A DNA stretch of 41,690 nucleotides, from positions 163,569-205,258 of the forward strand of contig JAENRP010000050.1 in the NCBI GenBank assembly GCA_024741835.1, given 5' to 3'. This DNA comes from Diplocarpon mali (lineage: Eukaryota > Ascomycota > Leotiomycetes > Helotiales > Drepanopezizaceae). Numbering within the stretch: the first letter of the stretch is position 1; each line of letters opens with the position of its first letter. A program made the translations under genes and the position numbers. The notes beneath the pieces were generated by a model, which did not search any database, was not told where the DNA came from, and saw nothing but the letters and a program-made list of their open reading frames with translations. Shown here in pieces: positions 1 through 9,637 of this stretch.

Positions 1-1200
1 GGGATGGAGGGGTAGAGGGGTGGAGGGTGACGGAGGGAGACGGAGGGAGACGCAGGGAGACGGAGAGGGAGATGTCAGCTGATGTCGAGGTGGGTCGTCG
101 AGAGAGCGCGGCAAGCTCGCACACGCCGAGGGAGGTGAGATGGACGGAGGATGGAGATGGGCGAGGCTGCCGTCTAATCGCCGTGTCGGGTTGCTGGGTA
201 GGAGCTCGCACCTCACCCGGCGCAGGAACTGGACCTGGAAGCCGAGCCGAGCTGAGCCGAGCCGAGCGGACCGAGTCGAGAAGAGCCGAGTGGCTGCGGG
301 CAAGCAGAAGCGAGAGGGGGGGAGAGCAGCAGGCAGAGGGCTGGCAGAGGCCGCCGTGCTTGGTTATCTACCTCTCCCGGAGCATGTCCACCGCCGACCG
401 GAGAGGCGATCGCGGCCGTGCGTCGTCGCCCGCCGTCCCTGCCCAGTCGGTCGCGGGGCGCGCAGGGCTGTGGGCTGTGGGCCCTTGGTCTTGGCTATGG
501 TCTTGGCTATGGTCTTGGCTCATGGTCTTGGCTCTTGCTCTTGCTCTTGCCTCTTGCTCTTATCTCTTAGTCTTGTCTCTTGCTCTTGCCTCCTACTCTT
601 GCCTCTTGCTCTTGCCTCTTACCTTGCCTCTTACCTTGCCTCTGCCTCTTGCTCTTACCTCCTGCTCCTGCCTCTTGCTCTCACCTCTGACCTCTCCCCC
701 CTCCTCCCTGCCGCCGCGGCCTCCTCGGCCCTTCTGGCTCTCCGGGTGTCGGATCCCTGCTCATCCAGCCTTCGTCCTCCCCGGAGACTGTACCGCGTCG
801 CTACTTATCGCACCAGGCTTTTCTGCCTTGCCGCCCTCGTCCCTGCTTATCTCGCCCGCCTATCCCGGCCCTTGCCCCTCCCCCTCCCCTTCCCCCCTGG
901 TCCTTGTCGGCCCGCAGACCGACCGTTGCGTCGGTGTCGGCTCCGGCTCGGCGTCGGTCTACTTCGGCTGTCCTCCTCGAATTGCCTCGTGCTTCCCCCC
1001 CCCCCCGGCTCTGTCTACATCGGCTTCGGCACGCTCGCTGACCAACCACACCCGCCTGTCTTTACCCCAATAGGCAAACCTCCCGCCCGGGCCGAGGTCC
1101 GACGGCGCTTCGAACCAGACCTGACCCGGCCGGACCGGACTGGCCGGGGTCCCTAGGCGGCCGCCGTCGAGAGAGCTGATAGCAGGCGCTCATCTCCGTG
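1..1200. other. GC-rich low-complexity region without a supported gene
   Basis: Purine-rich repeats open the window. From about 485 to 680 the plus strand is a long run of TCTTGG/CTCTTG hexamer-like repeats, followed by C-rich sequence. Two long overlapping open frames exist on the plus strand (27-1073 and 140-1156), but their products are Leu/Ser/Pro/Arg repeats read from the same hexamers in different frames. I see no domain, splice pattern or start context supporting a gene. It may be an upstream regulatory region or untranslated leader of a gene outside the window. Confidence 0.5.
485..680. repeat. Degenerate CTCTTG / TCTTGG hexamer repeat
   Basis: The plus strand carries consecutive copies of TCTTGG-CTATGG and then CTCTTG-CTCTTGC, with later variants such as CTTACCTTGC. 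All pyrimidines are on one strand. Because the unit length is close to six, all frames stay open over it, which explains the long spurious open frames here. Confidence 0.75.
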
Positions 1201-1408
1201 AGCGTCGTGGTATTATCCGCAGGGCTCGTCCTCGGCAGGTACGGCTTGCCCCTTTGGGGTTAGCGCGGGGGTCAGCACAGCAGTCTCGGGGAGGGTGACT
1301 CGTCTCTCTTCTACTAAGTAGTTCTCCACGGGCTGCCATCTGCCACGAGCGAGTTGGGGCCCTGCAGGATTTCGGACCCGCCAGGAGCTCCCCCCTGTCT
1401 CGAGAGTT

Positions 1409-1432
1409 CGATTCCCGGCTGGCCGGGAATCG
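1409..1432. repeat. 24-bp inverted repeat (11-bp arms, 2-bp spacer)
   Basis: CGATTCCCGGC is followed by TG and then its exact reverse complement, GCCGGGAATCG. It could form a short cruciform or be a dyad binding site with a CCGG-rich core. It sits in an otherwise gene-poor GC-rich region. No gene next to it is certain, so its role is open. Confidence 0.6.
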
Positions 1433-1799
1433 ACGCGCGACATGTGCAGGCCGTGGGCGAGAGAAGGAGAGGGAGAAGGCAAAAGGGCCCCGCGAGAGGG
1501 CGGAGAGCCGAAGAGAGAGGGCGGAGAGCAGGAGAGAGAGAATGGCGTGGGCCACACGTGTCAAGCTGCAGCGCACAGAGGGAGAGGGAGCCAAACCTCC
1601 CACTCCCGCCCGAGCTGGACTTATCAGCGTCCGCCCCGGCCCCACTCCACGGCCCACCGTCCAATCACACGCCGCTGGGTAAGGGCAGCTTCCAAACCCC
1701 CCTTTTGGCTCCATTGCAGGTCGCATGTGCCGTGTGGCTGCGTGGACATCCAGGCGGCGGAGCCACCCGCTAGCCTGGCCTATCAGGAGCGGTACCGTA

Positions 1800-2011
1800 T
1801 GGGTGTGGTGTGGTGTGGTACTGTGTGGTGTTGTATTATATTATATTGCATTGCATTGTATTGTGTGGTATTGTGTGGTATTGTATCGTATCGTATCAGT
1901 ATTAGTATAGTATTAGTATAGTATTAGTATGGGTATGGGTATGAGTATCATATGAGTCCAGTATTAGTATAGTATTAGTATGGGTATGGGTATGAGTATC
2001 ATATGAGTCCA
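1800..2011. repeat. GT/TA-rich minisatellite ending in a perfect 51-bp tandem duplication
   Basis: Runs of GTGTGGT and GTATT motifs lead into GTATTAGTATA repeats. The blocks 1910-1960 and 1961-2011 are identical over 51 bp, each containing GGGTATGGGTATGAGTATC. Perfect identity suggests a recent duplication. Confidence 0.85.
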
Positions 2012-2034
2012 ATATCAGTACCATTATTGGTATA

Positions 2035-2225
2035 TATATCGTATCAGTATTAATATCAATATCAATATCAGTATTAGTCGGTCCCAGTATCAGTCGGTCC
2101 CAGTATCAGTCAGTATCAGTATCAGTATTAGTCAGTCCCAGTATCAGTCAGTCCCAGTATCAGTCAGTCCCAGTATCAGTCAGTCCAGTATCAGCCAGTC
2201 CAGTATCAGCCAGTCCCCGCATCAG
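2035..2225. repeat. CAGTATCAGT / CAGTCCC minisatellite
   Basis: Repeated CAGTATCAG and CAGTCCCAGTAT units follow one another with a period of about 15-16 bp, starting from ATCAATATCAATATC-type repeats. The units drift in sequence to the right, as is usual for an ageing tandem array. No coding sense is apparent. Confidence 0.8.
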
Positions 2226-3130
2226 TCCGCACCAGTATCCAAGGTCTGGAGTGGCTGGTCACTTGTTTACCCTTCCCCCCCGGACCGAGCCACCGAGTGA
2301 GGGTGGCACTCGGCTGGCTGGCTGCATGCCTTCTCCGGTTGGCGTGGATGGCGGAGCGAGTGAGCCCGACATCCGAGAGGGAAAGAGGAAGGAGCGCGCA
2401 GGCGGGCGAAGGAGGCAGGTCGGGCGGTGGAGCAGGAGCCCGCACGCGACGAGCACGGCACGTGATCGCGCGCGAGAGATCCCATTGCTACTACATCATG
2501 CTACACCCATACTATACCATATCATACTACACCATACTACACCCTACACCACGCATCCCTCTACGACATAGCATATCATCCACCCACGAGGCCATGTATC
2601 ATACGACGGCATTCCCTGACATGGCAATGGAGCCCGTCGTAGCCTACGCGCCATAATACACACCCGCGACGATGGACGGCGCAGTAGTAGCAGCAGCAGG
2701 GCGGAGGGCTCGAGGACGGAGGGACTGAGCAGAAACTGTCCCTCCACTAGCCACTCGCTTCAACCGACGACGACCCCGCCCCCGCGGCACGGTGCCATGC
2801 CAGCCGGGAGGCGAGGGCCCCCCGCTCGTGTCGGCCCGGGACTGATGGCTTGGCGAGGGGGCCGAGGAGCCGAGGAGCCGACGCCGACGCCGACACGCGC
2901 GCCCGGGTCGGGGGGTCTCGGCTTACGGCGGCTGGCTGCTTCTGGCTGGCTCGTTCTGATTTGACATCAGTGCTAGACTGCAACTGCAGCGCGTGCGCTT
3001 GGCTCGTCGATTCGCCATGGAGCCTTTGCTTGTAGAGCTGTGTGTAGATGTATGAATATATAGGTATAGGTATATGTACATATACGTATACATAGGTATA
3101 GGTTTATGTATATATACATACACACATATA

Positions 3131-3250
3131 TACATACACATACATACACATACATACACATACATACACATACATACACATACATACACATACATACACA
3201 TACATACACATACATACACATACATACACATACATACACATACATACACA
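3131..3250. repeat. Twelve perfect copies of the 10-mer TACATACACA
   Basis: The unit TACATACACA repeats twelve times without a mismatch, flanked by looser TATA/CATA sequence from about 3040. Open frames through it read as alternating Tyr/Val/Cys/Met or Thr/His/Ile and are artefacts. Uninterrupted arrays of this kind are usually length-polymorphic. Confidence 0.95.
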
Positions 3251-3436
3251 CATTGCGGTGACCTGAACCTCTCGCTGGCGTGCAGTCGATCCTCGATTAC
3301 ATCCGCTTGACACGTCTAACGATGCGATCGCAGACGGTTCGCCGTTGGGAATATTGACTCGCAGATCGCGAGCCGAGAACGATTCCCGAGACGTGAACGT
3401 TGGACATCCGAGCTTGTATCCCGCTGCCTGCTAATC

Positions 3437-3928
3437 TCAAGCGGTGGGGATACAGCTTGTCGGACGAGCCTCTCGCACCCCTCGGTGCAAATCTCGTGCT
3501 GTATTGTCCAGGTCCTCCAGAGCTTTATACAAGCCATCCGAGACGCTGCAGCAACTCGGATGCCGTTTCGCTCGGGAGTCGCCTGTCTTGCTGGGCTTAT
3601 GAGTGTATCGTCCTGCTCGGGTGCACGGGAGACCGCGCGGGTGCCGGCCTTCGTCATGCCCGCATTGCTCAAACTTCCGGTGAGCATCGTGTGTGGCCCT
3701 CAGGTCTGGCGACGGATTGAGCATCTTTCTTTCCTCAGACCAGTACTGGGCCCAGGCATCTCGGCTCTTGGGTTCTGTTGGTCTGGCAGAGTCCTCTACT
3801 GGCCTCTGAAATGTCGGCGGTGTTTCGTCGCAGCTTCTTGGCCTTGGACTGCCGGCGTAGTATCTACAGCTTGCAGCCAGGCGATATCTACGGATGGGGA
3901 TGAGCATTCCATGTCCAGTATTCAACAT
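3437..3928 (-). CDS. Doubtful small gene, possibly mitochondrial; product unknown
   Basis: An open minus-strand frame starts with ATG at 3928, with a second ATG seven codons on. The N-terminus after that second Met is rich in Arg, Ala and aromatic residues and lacks acids, like a mitochondrial presequence; a stretch with DAWAQYWSEERK follows. Beyond about residue 80 the composition becomes less protein-like, and another minus frame (3316-3687) is open, so an intron and a change of frame near 3650-3690 are possible. I recognise no family. The opposite strand also has a 174-codon open frame (3485-4009), which weakens the case. It lies just downstream of HEM14, in the same orientation. Confidence 0.25.
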   Translation of the reverse strand: MLNTGHGMLIPIRRYRLAASCRYYAGSPRPRSCDETPPTFQRPVEDSARPTEPKSRDAWAQYWSEERKMLNPSPDLRATHDAHRKFEQCGHDEGRHPRGLPCTRAGRYTHKPSKTGDSRAKRHPSCCSVSDGLYKALEDLDNTARDLHRGVREARPTSCIPTA

Positions 3929-4173
3929 CGGCTCCGGCTGCTTTTGGAGAAGCCACCTCGTGACTGGCTATGCATACTGCGAATCGGACTCGGAGCGTCA
4001 CCATTGTAGGCGAGGCTGAGGTGGGAGGATGTATGATAAAAGAGACCTGACAGTTTTACTCATACACCTCGGTCTCCCTTTTTCCTACCAACACGCCCAC
4101 CGAAGCCCCTCGCCCTCCGCCCTCCGCCCTCCAGCATCATCTCTCCCCACCTTCGTTCCTCGGCATTCGATAT

Positions 4174-6181
4174 TTACGCGGAAAGCGGAACCTTTACCCA
4201 GAGGTCGTTCCTCCCGAAATCCTCTAATCCAGTCACCACCGTACCCCTCTTCATACCTAGCACCAGCTGCCTCGCAGCCCTGACACAATCATTGAGTCCC
4301 ACTCCCGAGTAACTATTCCCCGCCACTGCCAGCTTACCCTTGAAGGCCCTCATCAAGTCGTGGTGGGCCACGCTCATCCTCTGATCATGGCCGACGGTAT
4401 ACTGCGGGATGCAGTCCTTCTGCAAACTAACCCTCACGGCGGCCGGCCTGTCCTTGATCTTTAAATGCCGGTGCAGGACTGCGCGCGCCATGTTCGTAGC
4501 TTCTTCTTCATCGGGGTAAGTTGAGAAAGAATCCCACCAGTGCCCGCCAAGCATGACGGTGATTTTGGTGCCCGCGGCGGTGTCCTGGCCTTGCACGGCG
4601 TCCGAGTCGAAGACAACGCCGAGAGCGCATTCGGGGTTTTGCTCAAAGGGGGTGGAGCGTGGGATTAAGTATCCGAAACCATGTTCGGGAAGGATATGAG
4701 GGGAGGTGTAGTAGAGATTTACCACCATCACCGTCACCGACGGAGACTGAGCCAGGGTGGGGAGAGGGGCGCTGGTAAGGGCTGAGAGGGTACGGCTAGA
4801 GAGGGTTGAGATCGCCTTGGTGTATTTTTCTGGAGCCTGGGCGGTGGATGTTTGAATCTTGGGGGTTTAGCTCGGTTCAGAAGACGTGCGGAGGAGGTAG
4901 AAGTACCTTGACACCATCACTCTCCCCATCATACTCCACTGACGACACGCCAGCCCCAAGTTTGAATTCCACATTAGGATTTGCCTTCAACGACTTCTCC
5001 AGCGCCACAGACAACGACCCGATCCCCTCCTTGAACGAGTATACACTCGCTCCTCTCAACGCATCCGCAATCGATACGCTGATCTTCGGGAAAACCTCAT
5101 TATGGAGACTGACATCACGTTTGGAAGCCAGCTTCAGATTATGCAGGTTGTATTTACTCATCGCACCCGCAAGAGAGCCTTCCATGCCTTCCATATGCCA
5201 GAGCATTGGCATCAGGCTCTTCATGCTCAGCTGATATATATCGCCCGCGTAGATGCCGTGCAGAACAGCCGAGACGATGTTATTTCCCAGGTCCTCGGCC
5301 CCTAGTCGCCGGGCGAGAAAAGAGCCAACGGATTCATCGTCTAAATCCTTTGCTCGGGAGTCTCTCGACCATTCTGTCCAGAGAGCTGAATAAAGACCTT
5401 TGAATACAGGCTCGGTCAGGGTCCTCCACAGCATCTCAAGGACATTCTGCCCAGGGCCAGGCATCTTTATCAAGCGATCTGGGTAGTATACGAATCGATT
5501 CTCATGTGCCACAGAATTATTCCGCGTAATAAGCATTTCCTTCTCCAAGCCCAGCTCTTGGATCTACGCAACATTAGCCCACGCCCCATCTCGAAGACGG
5601 CCCTGCATCCCCTCCCTCCCGCCTCCTACCATAGAAGGTGAACATACCATCTCGATGGTAACATACCCCGCCGGCGTATGCGGCCTCAACGTCCTAGGCC
5701 CAGACTCAAAAAGCACCGTCTCGTCCCCAACTTGGAGAACCCGGCTCTGCAACCAGCCGCCCAGCCGCCCGGTCGCCTCATACAGCGTGATCTTTGCATT
5801 GGGGCTTTCTCTCGTGAGGTAGTGCGCGCTCGCCAGCCCCGTTATGCCGCCTCCAAGCACCGCGATGCGCGGAGGCTCTGCCTTGCGGCCGCACGGAGAA
5901 TGGGCTGTTGCAAATCCGACCGCTCCCACGGCTGAACGCGAGCCCAGATTGGGGCAGATGGCACTGGGAGGTGGCAGGAGGTCGGAGGATGCTTGAGCAT
6001 TTGTCGAGGAGCGGCTGCCGAGGTGATGTCGCGGCCGCGGCCGAGGGCGGTTGGTGGAGAGAGCTCGAGAGCAGCTGTTTTGGAGCGTTTGCTGCCGCAA
6101 ACGCGATGCCTGGCATTGGGGCGCGGTGTAACTTTGGCGCAGGAGGGTCACCACGACATGTTCGGGCAACTGGGGAGGCAT
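4174..6181 (-). CDS. HEM14: Protoporphyrinogen oxidase, mitochondrial
   Basis: FAD enzyme of haem synthesis that oxidises protoporphyrinogen IX to protoporphyrin IX at the mitochondrial inner membrane. Predicted exons are 6181-5648, 5563-4907 and 4836-4174, giving 617 residues. Both introns (84 and 70 bp) are phase 0; the donors read GTATGT and GTACTT. The first ~100 residues are Arg/Ser/Pro-rich and look like a mitochondrial leader. The dinucleotide-binding loop GGGITGLASAHYL starts near residue 110, followed by YEATGRLGGW. The C-terminal part holds the second FAD contact region (KLAVAGNSYSGVGLNDCVRA). Length and domain order suit fungal HEM14, which runs longer than the yeast protein because of the leader. 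The start at 6181 is the first ATG in this frame; an earlier ATG at 6290 is in another frame and overlaps it, so it could act as an upstream ORF. The assignment is secure; exact splice sites are predictions. Confidence 0.93.
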
Positions 6182-6559
6182 TGCCTTGGGTGTTGGTGGT
6201 GCTGGGCTGCGGCGACGCTGGTGAGATGTTCTCTGGACTTGAGGTCTTGATGCTAGTGCATTTTCGCTTAGACCTCGCCAAAGATTTCATGGCACATGGA
6301 CCATATCTACGATATCGCTCCCCTTGAGGAGATGTTCAGTTCACATTCAAGTCATGGTGGGACGTGAGTTTGGGGGGCTTGCCTCAGAGTCTTTCCTCTT
6401 GAGGTGCCAGAACATAAGGGTCAATTCTACAAAGATATTCCGAGATTTCGTTGCTCAGAGACCCCTCTCGCAACCAAAAGCAATAACGCCCGCCTTCCCG
6501 TCGCCCAAGTTGCATTGAGGATGATATACAGTTTTAAAAGATCCATCCAAGACCCTACC
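6182..6559. other. Intergenic region, HEM14 upstream / NAB2 downstream
   Basis: About 380 bp between the HEM14 start codon and the NAB2 stop codon, both genes on the minus strand. It must hold the HEM14 promoter and leader and the NAB2 3' end. An ATG at 6290 opens a 170-codon frame that overlaps the HEM14 start in another frame. I see no other gene. Confidence 0.6.
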
Positions 6560-8158
6560 CTACGCGATGACCCCTGGCTTGATTGAAGGTCGGTTCAAAC
6601 CTGCATCTGAAGCCCCTGGAACAATCAATTCCTCCGGTGCACCCTCATCCACAAACTTCCTCTCGCTGACATGCTCCTTAGCTGAGTCCGGCGTCCAGAC
6701 CTTGTCCGCAAACTTCCCTCTCTTCTGGTCTTCGACGTGCTTGAACGTGCACGATGGTCGCTCACAGGGGTTGAACTTGCAAACGATCTTTGTGTGCCCA
6801 AACTTACAGTTTGGGACCGCGCAATCACCACCGTTGCGGCAAGGAGTGGGGTGGATGAACGTGCAATTCGGGTTGGTGCAATCAGATCCCCATCTGCATT
6901 GTTGAGCGGTTTGGTAGGCGGCCTTCTGGGATGGAGATGGGTGCTTTCCGGTACATTTCTTGTTCTTGCAAGCTGCTCCAAACGCGCAGACATCCTTGAA
7001 GTCAATAGCGGCACCGGAAGGGGCTGCCGGGGATTGGTGTGCGAATTTACAATCCTTCATTGTGCATTGAAGATTGAATCTGCACTTGGTGTTCTCCGGA
7101 TCGAGATCCTTCTTCTCCTGAGACATCTCAACATCCATCGAGGAGGATGCAGCGTCACTACCAGTTCGAGGATGTGATTGTTGGCCTCCGAACTTATCGT
7201 TTTGTGGGAACTTGCGAGGGCCATTGTGCAGTCGCTGATTTTGAGGAACCCGGTCGAACAGCGATCGGCCTGGCTGTGGTTGCTGGAATCCGCTGCCCAT
7301 ATTTCCACCTCTTCCCATCGCCATCTGGTGATGCGGGCCAAGCATCTGCGCCATAAGTCTTGACTGTTGTTCCAACATCGAGTAGAGCTCGAGCTGTTGT
7401 TGCGGCGACATATTCATAAGATTATTCGCTACTGCTCCCTGTTGCATGGGCATTCCTCCCATGGCATGACCGTTCATGCGCGAGTTTGAGTTCCTAATGC
7501 CACCTCGTCCGGATGCCTGTTGTCGGGGTCCGGTGGGTGGGGCTCGAGAGTGGGTGTTGATGCGCTCGTTTCCATTTTGGGGCCGGATGCGGTGGAGGAC
7601 GGATTCATTTGTTCGATCCATTGCCTTGGCCAGATGACCGAGCATTCTCTTGTCTCTTGGACGAGAAGCACCGGGACCATCACGCATTGACTTCGGACCC
7701 GTAGGTCTAGTAGAATGGGTTAGTTTTGGAGGCTTGAGGGGCAGACGAATGTCTGGCTGCGAGAGTTTAATTGTTGAAATGACATACACTTTGCCTTCTC
7801 CTGCGACAGAAATATCTCCCATCTCAGCATCCTGCATAGGTGGGCCTTGCGCATCTCCAGTAGTTGCTGGACCGTCCGTACCGTTATGCTGCGAGCTCAG
7901 GACCTCGATTTGCTGAAAGAGCCACTGCGAGAAATCCCTGGCCCCTGGGTCGTCGGGTCCCAGACCAAGAAGATCACTTGAGAGCTCCGCCGCGATTTGC
8001 TCCTGTGTCTTATTGTTTGCGAGCATGAGGAGGATATACTCTGCGAGCTGGCTCTCGTCGCCGCCACCTGAGCTCCATCCCACCTCGATCAGCTTAGGCT
8101 GGATGACAGAGTTGAGAGACTGCGCCAGAGGCGTATCCATGATGACTTCGACCGACAT
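6560..8158 (-). CDS. NAB2: Nuclear polyadenylated RNA-binding protein Nab2
   Basis: Binds poly(A) tails in the nucleus and links 3'-end formation, poly(A) length control and mRNA export. The ATG at 8158 is chosen; the open frame extends upstream only to a GTG. Residues 1-~95 match the helical Nab2 N-terminal fold (PWI-like), followed by a Gln/Arg/Gly/Met-rich linker with RGG-type stretches. Five tandem CCCH zinc fingers begin near residues 332, 364, 394, 413 and 433. I predict one 81-bp intron, 7787-7707 (donor GTATGT, branch ACTAAC, acceptor CTACTAG), leaving a 505-residue protein with GEGKVPTGPKSMRDG across the junction. That intron is a multiple of three with no in-frame stop, so a retained form would simply add 27 residues. 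The family is certain; the intron is likely. Confidence 0.92.
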   Translation of the reverse strand: MSVEVIMDTPLAQSLNSVIQPKLIEVGWSSGGGDESQLAEYILLMLANNKTQEQIAAELSSDLLGLGPDDPGARDFSQWLFQQIEVLSSQHNGTDGPATTGDAQGPPMQDAEMGDISVAGEGKVYVISTIKLSQPDIRLPLKPPKLTHSTRPTGPKSMRDGPGASRPRDKRMLGHLAKAMDRTNESVLHRIRPQNGNERINTHSRAPPTGPRQQASGRGGIRNSNSRMNGHAMGGMPMQQGAVANNLMNMSPQQQLELYSMLEQQSRLMAQMLGPHHQMAMGRGGNMGSGFQQPQPGRSLFDRVPQNQRLHNGPRKFPQNDKFGGQQSHPRTGSDAASSSMDVEMSQEKKDLDPENTKCRFNLQCTMKDCKFAHQSPAAPSGAAIDFKDVCAFGAACKNKKCTGKHPSPSQKAAYQTAQQCRWGSDCTNPNCTFIHPTPCRNGGDCAVPNCKFGHTKIVCKFNPCERPSCTFKHVEDQKRGKFADKVWTPDSAKEHVSERKFVDEGAPEELIVPGASDAGLNRPSIKPGVIA

Positions 8159-9637
8159 TATGGGCTTCGGCCGTGACGTTGTGTACTGCCTCACGAAGCT
8201 GGGGATCGAGACTCCGGATTATTGACTGGAAGCAGAAGGATGGGTTTCCGCAGCCGGCAGAAGTCGCTGTGAGCGGAGCAGGCTTTTTGCGCGAATCCGT
8301 GCCTGTAAAGGAAGTCTTCGTGTGATTCGGAGCCGACGCGTTTGGAGTTGTTGGATCGGGTATAGGTGTGCGAAGTCGCATGTCGCGATGACAGAATGCG
8401 GCTCAGATGAAGGTACTGGCCCTCTCGAGTTTCACGTGACCGTTGAGGTAAGGACAGTTTACTAGTCTAGATTAGGACTAGTAGATGAGGCTGCGAGTGA
8501 GCACCCAGCCCCGAGTCGCTACGGGAATTGAAGATGTCGGCTAAACACCTACCGCCCGGCGATGAAACATGGATTGACTGCTCATGAGCTCTTTGCCCAC
8601 ATCTATCTTGTCCATTTTACTGCTACAGTTGCACTACCAGAGTCACTGCTTGGCTCCAGAAGACCTGGAAGAGAGGACTAGGCAGTATCAACACCGGCAC
8701 CTGTGGTGTTTGTCCAACATCAAATGACTAGTGCGTCATAAACTGGGCAGCGTATGCTGCCCTTCTCGGTCATCCTGCTGCACCAACCCAGAAGACACTT
8801 GAAGGATCCTGACTCGGGCCATCAGATAACAAGCAGCGTACACTTTTAAACCGTACGAAGCCATGATCGTCATAACAGATTATTATGTTACTGCGCAGTT
8901 CAAGGACTTTCTCGAATCTGAATGAAAGGCATAAGCTCGTCGTCGACTTGGTCTCATCAAGCTTTCGAGACGACAAGTAAGCAAGGTCTCCCCTTTCCCA
9001 CAAACAACCATCAGGCATCTGACATCAGACATCTGACATCACCTCGATCGCCTCACAACATTGTCCACAAAAGATCTAGCCTTGGTTGCATTTTCATTAC
9101 GAGCGTCTGATTTGAAATCACTTCTGCTCTCGGCAAAATATACAGAGCTATCTATTCTACTTTTCACTCGTAACGTTGCAGCATAGGCGAGATTAGTTGT
9201 ATCGTCGCGGTAAGTGAAGCGAGTTCGCGAATAGTGTCGATTGATGCATCGAGCAACACTGCACAATGTCTTGGCGTCCTGTACCACAATCGTCAGGAGT
9301 TAGGACGGGCCTCGTCTTTCGATTCTAGTCACAAATCATTTCAAGGGGACTTTAAAGATCAAACACATCTTCATCATGATTCTCACTCTCATTCTCAATC
9401 TCATCCTCGTCCTCGCCCTCGCTCTCATCCGCACCTCAGCCTCCATCATTCTCGTTCCTGAACCCTGCATTTGTTTGGTACGCCCTAGCGAGGCCTAATA
9501 CTAGTGTCGTATGACATTATTTGACTCTAGTTTTGTACCTGGATCGCACTACATAATCCATGCTTTTTCCACTGGAATTTCCTGCATCTTCACATATCAT
9601 ATTCGTTTATCTGCAACCACCTCCCATAATCGTAGTC
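8159..9637. other. Divergent intergenic region between NAB2 and the GH20 gene
   Basis: About 1.5 kb separates the two start codons, and the genes diverge, so both promoters lie here. Around 9370-9450 the plus strand is a CT-rich tract (TCTCAT/CTCAATCTCATC repeats), a common feature of fungal promoters and leaders. Its His/Ser/Pro open frame at 9234-9461 is read from that tract and is not treated as a gene. No other coding signal was seen. Confidence 0.6.

Larger units (their letters stand above)
1201..3039. other. Gene-poor region with minisatellites
   Basis: No open frame here shows a recognisable domain. The 178-residue minus-strand frame at 1190-1726 is Arg/Ser/Pro-rich and overlaps equally open frames on the other strand. 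The stretch is dominated by GC-rich sequence plus the tandem repeats listed separately at 1800-2225. Confidence 0.45.

Noticed and set aside
27..1156. Two long overlapping plus-strand open frames of more than 330 codons
   Set aside because: They read the same CTCTTG-type hexamers in different frames. Composition is low complexity with no domain; openness comes from GC-rich repeats.
1400..1430. tRNA-like B box (GTTCGATTCC at 1406-1415)
   Set aside because: The flanking T stem does not pair (only two of five pairs), and no A box or acceptor stem fits. The match is part of a palindrome.
3040..3252. CRISPR-like array or Cys/Tyr/Met repeat protein
   Set aside because: The 10-bp units are contiguous without spacers, and the host is a fungus. 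It is a microsatellite.
9234..9461. Small His/Ser/Pro-rich protein
   Set aside because: The open frame is created by a CT-rich tract in the GH20 upstream region, with no other coding support.
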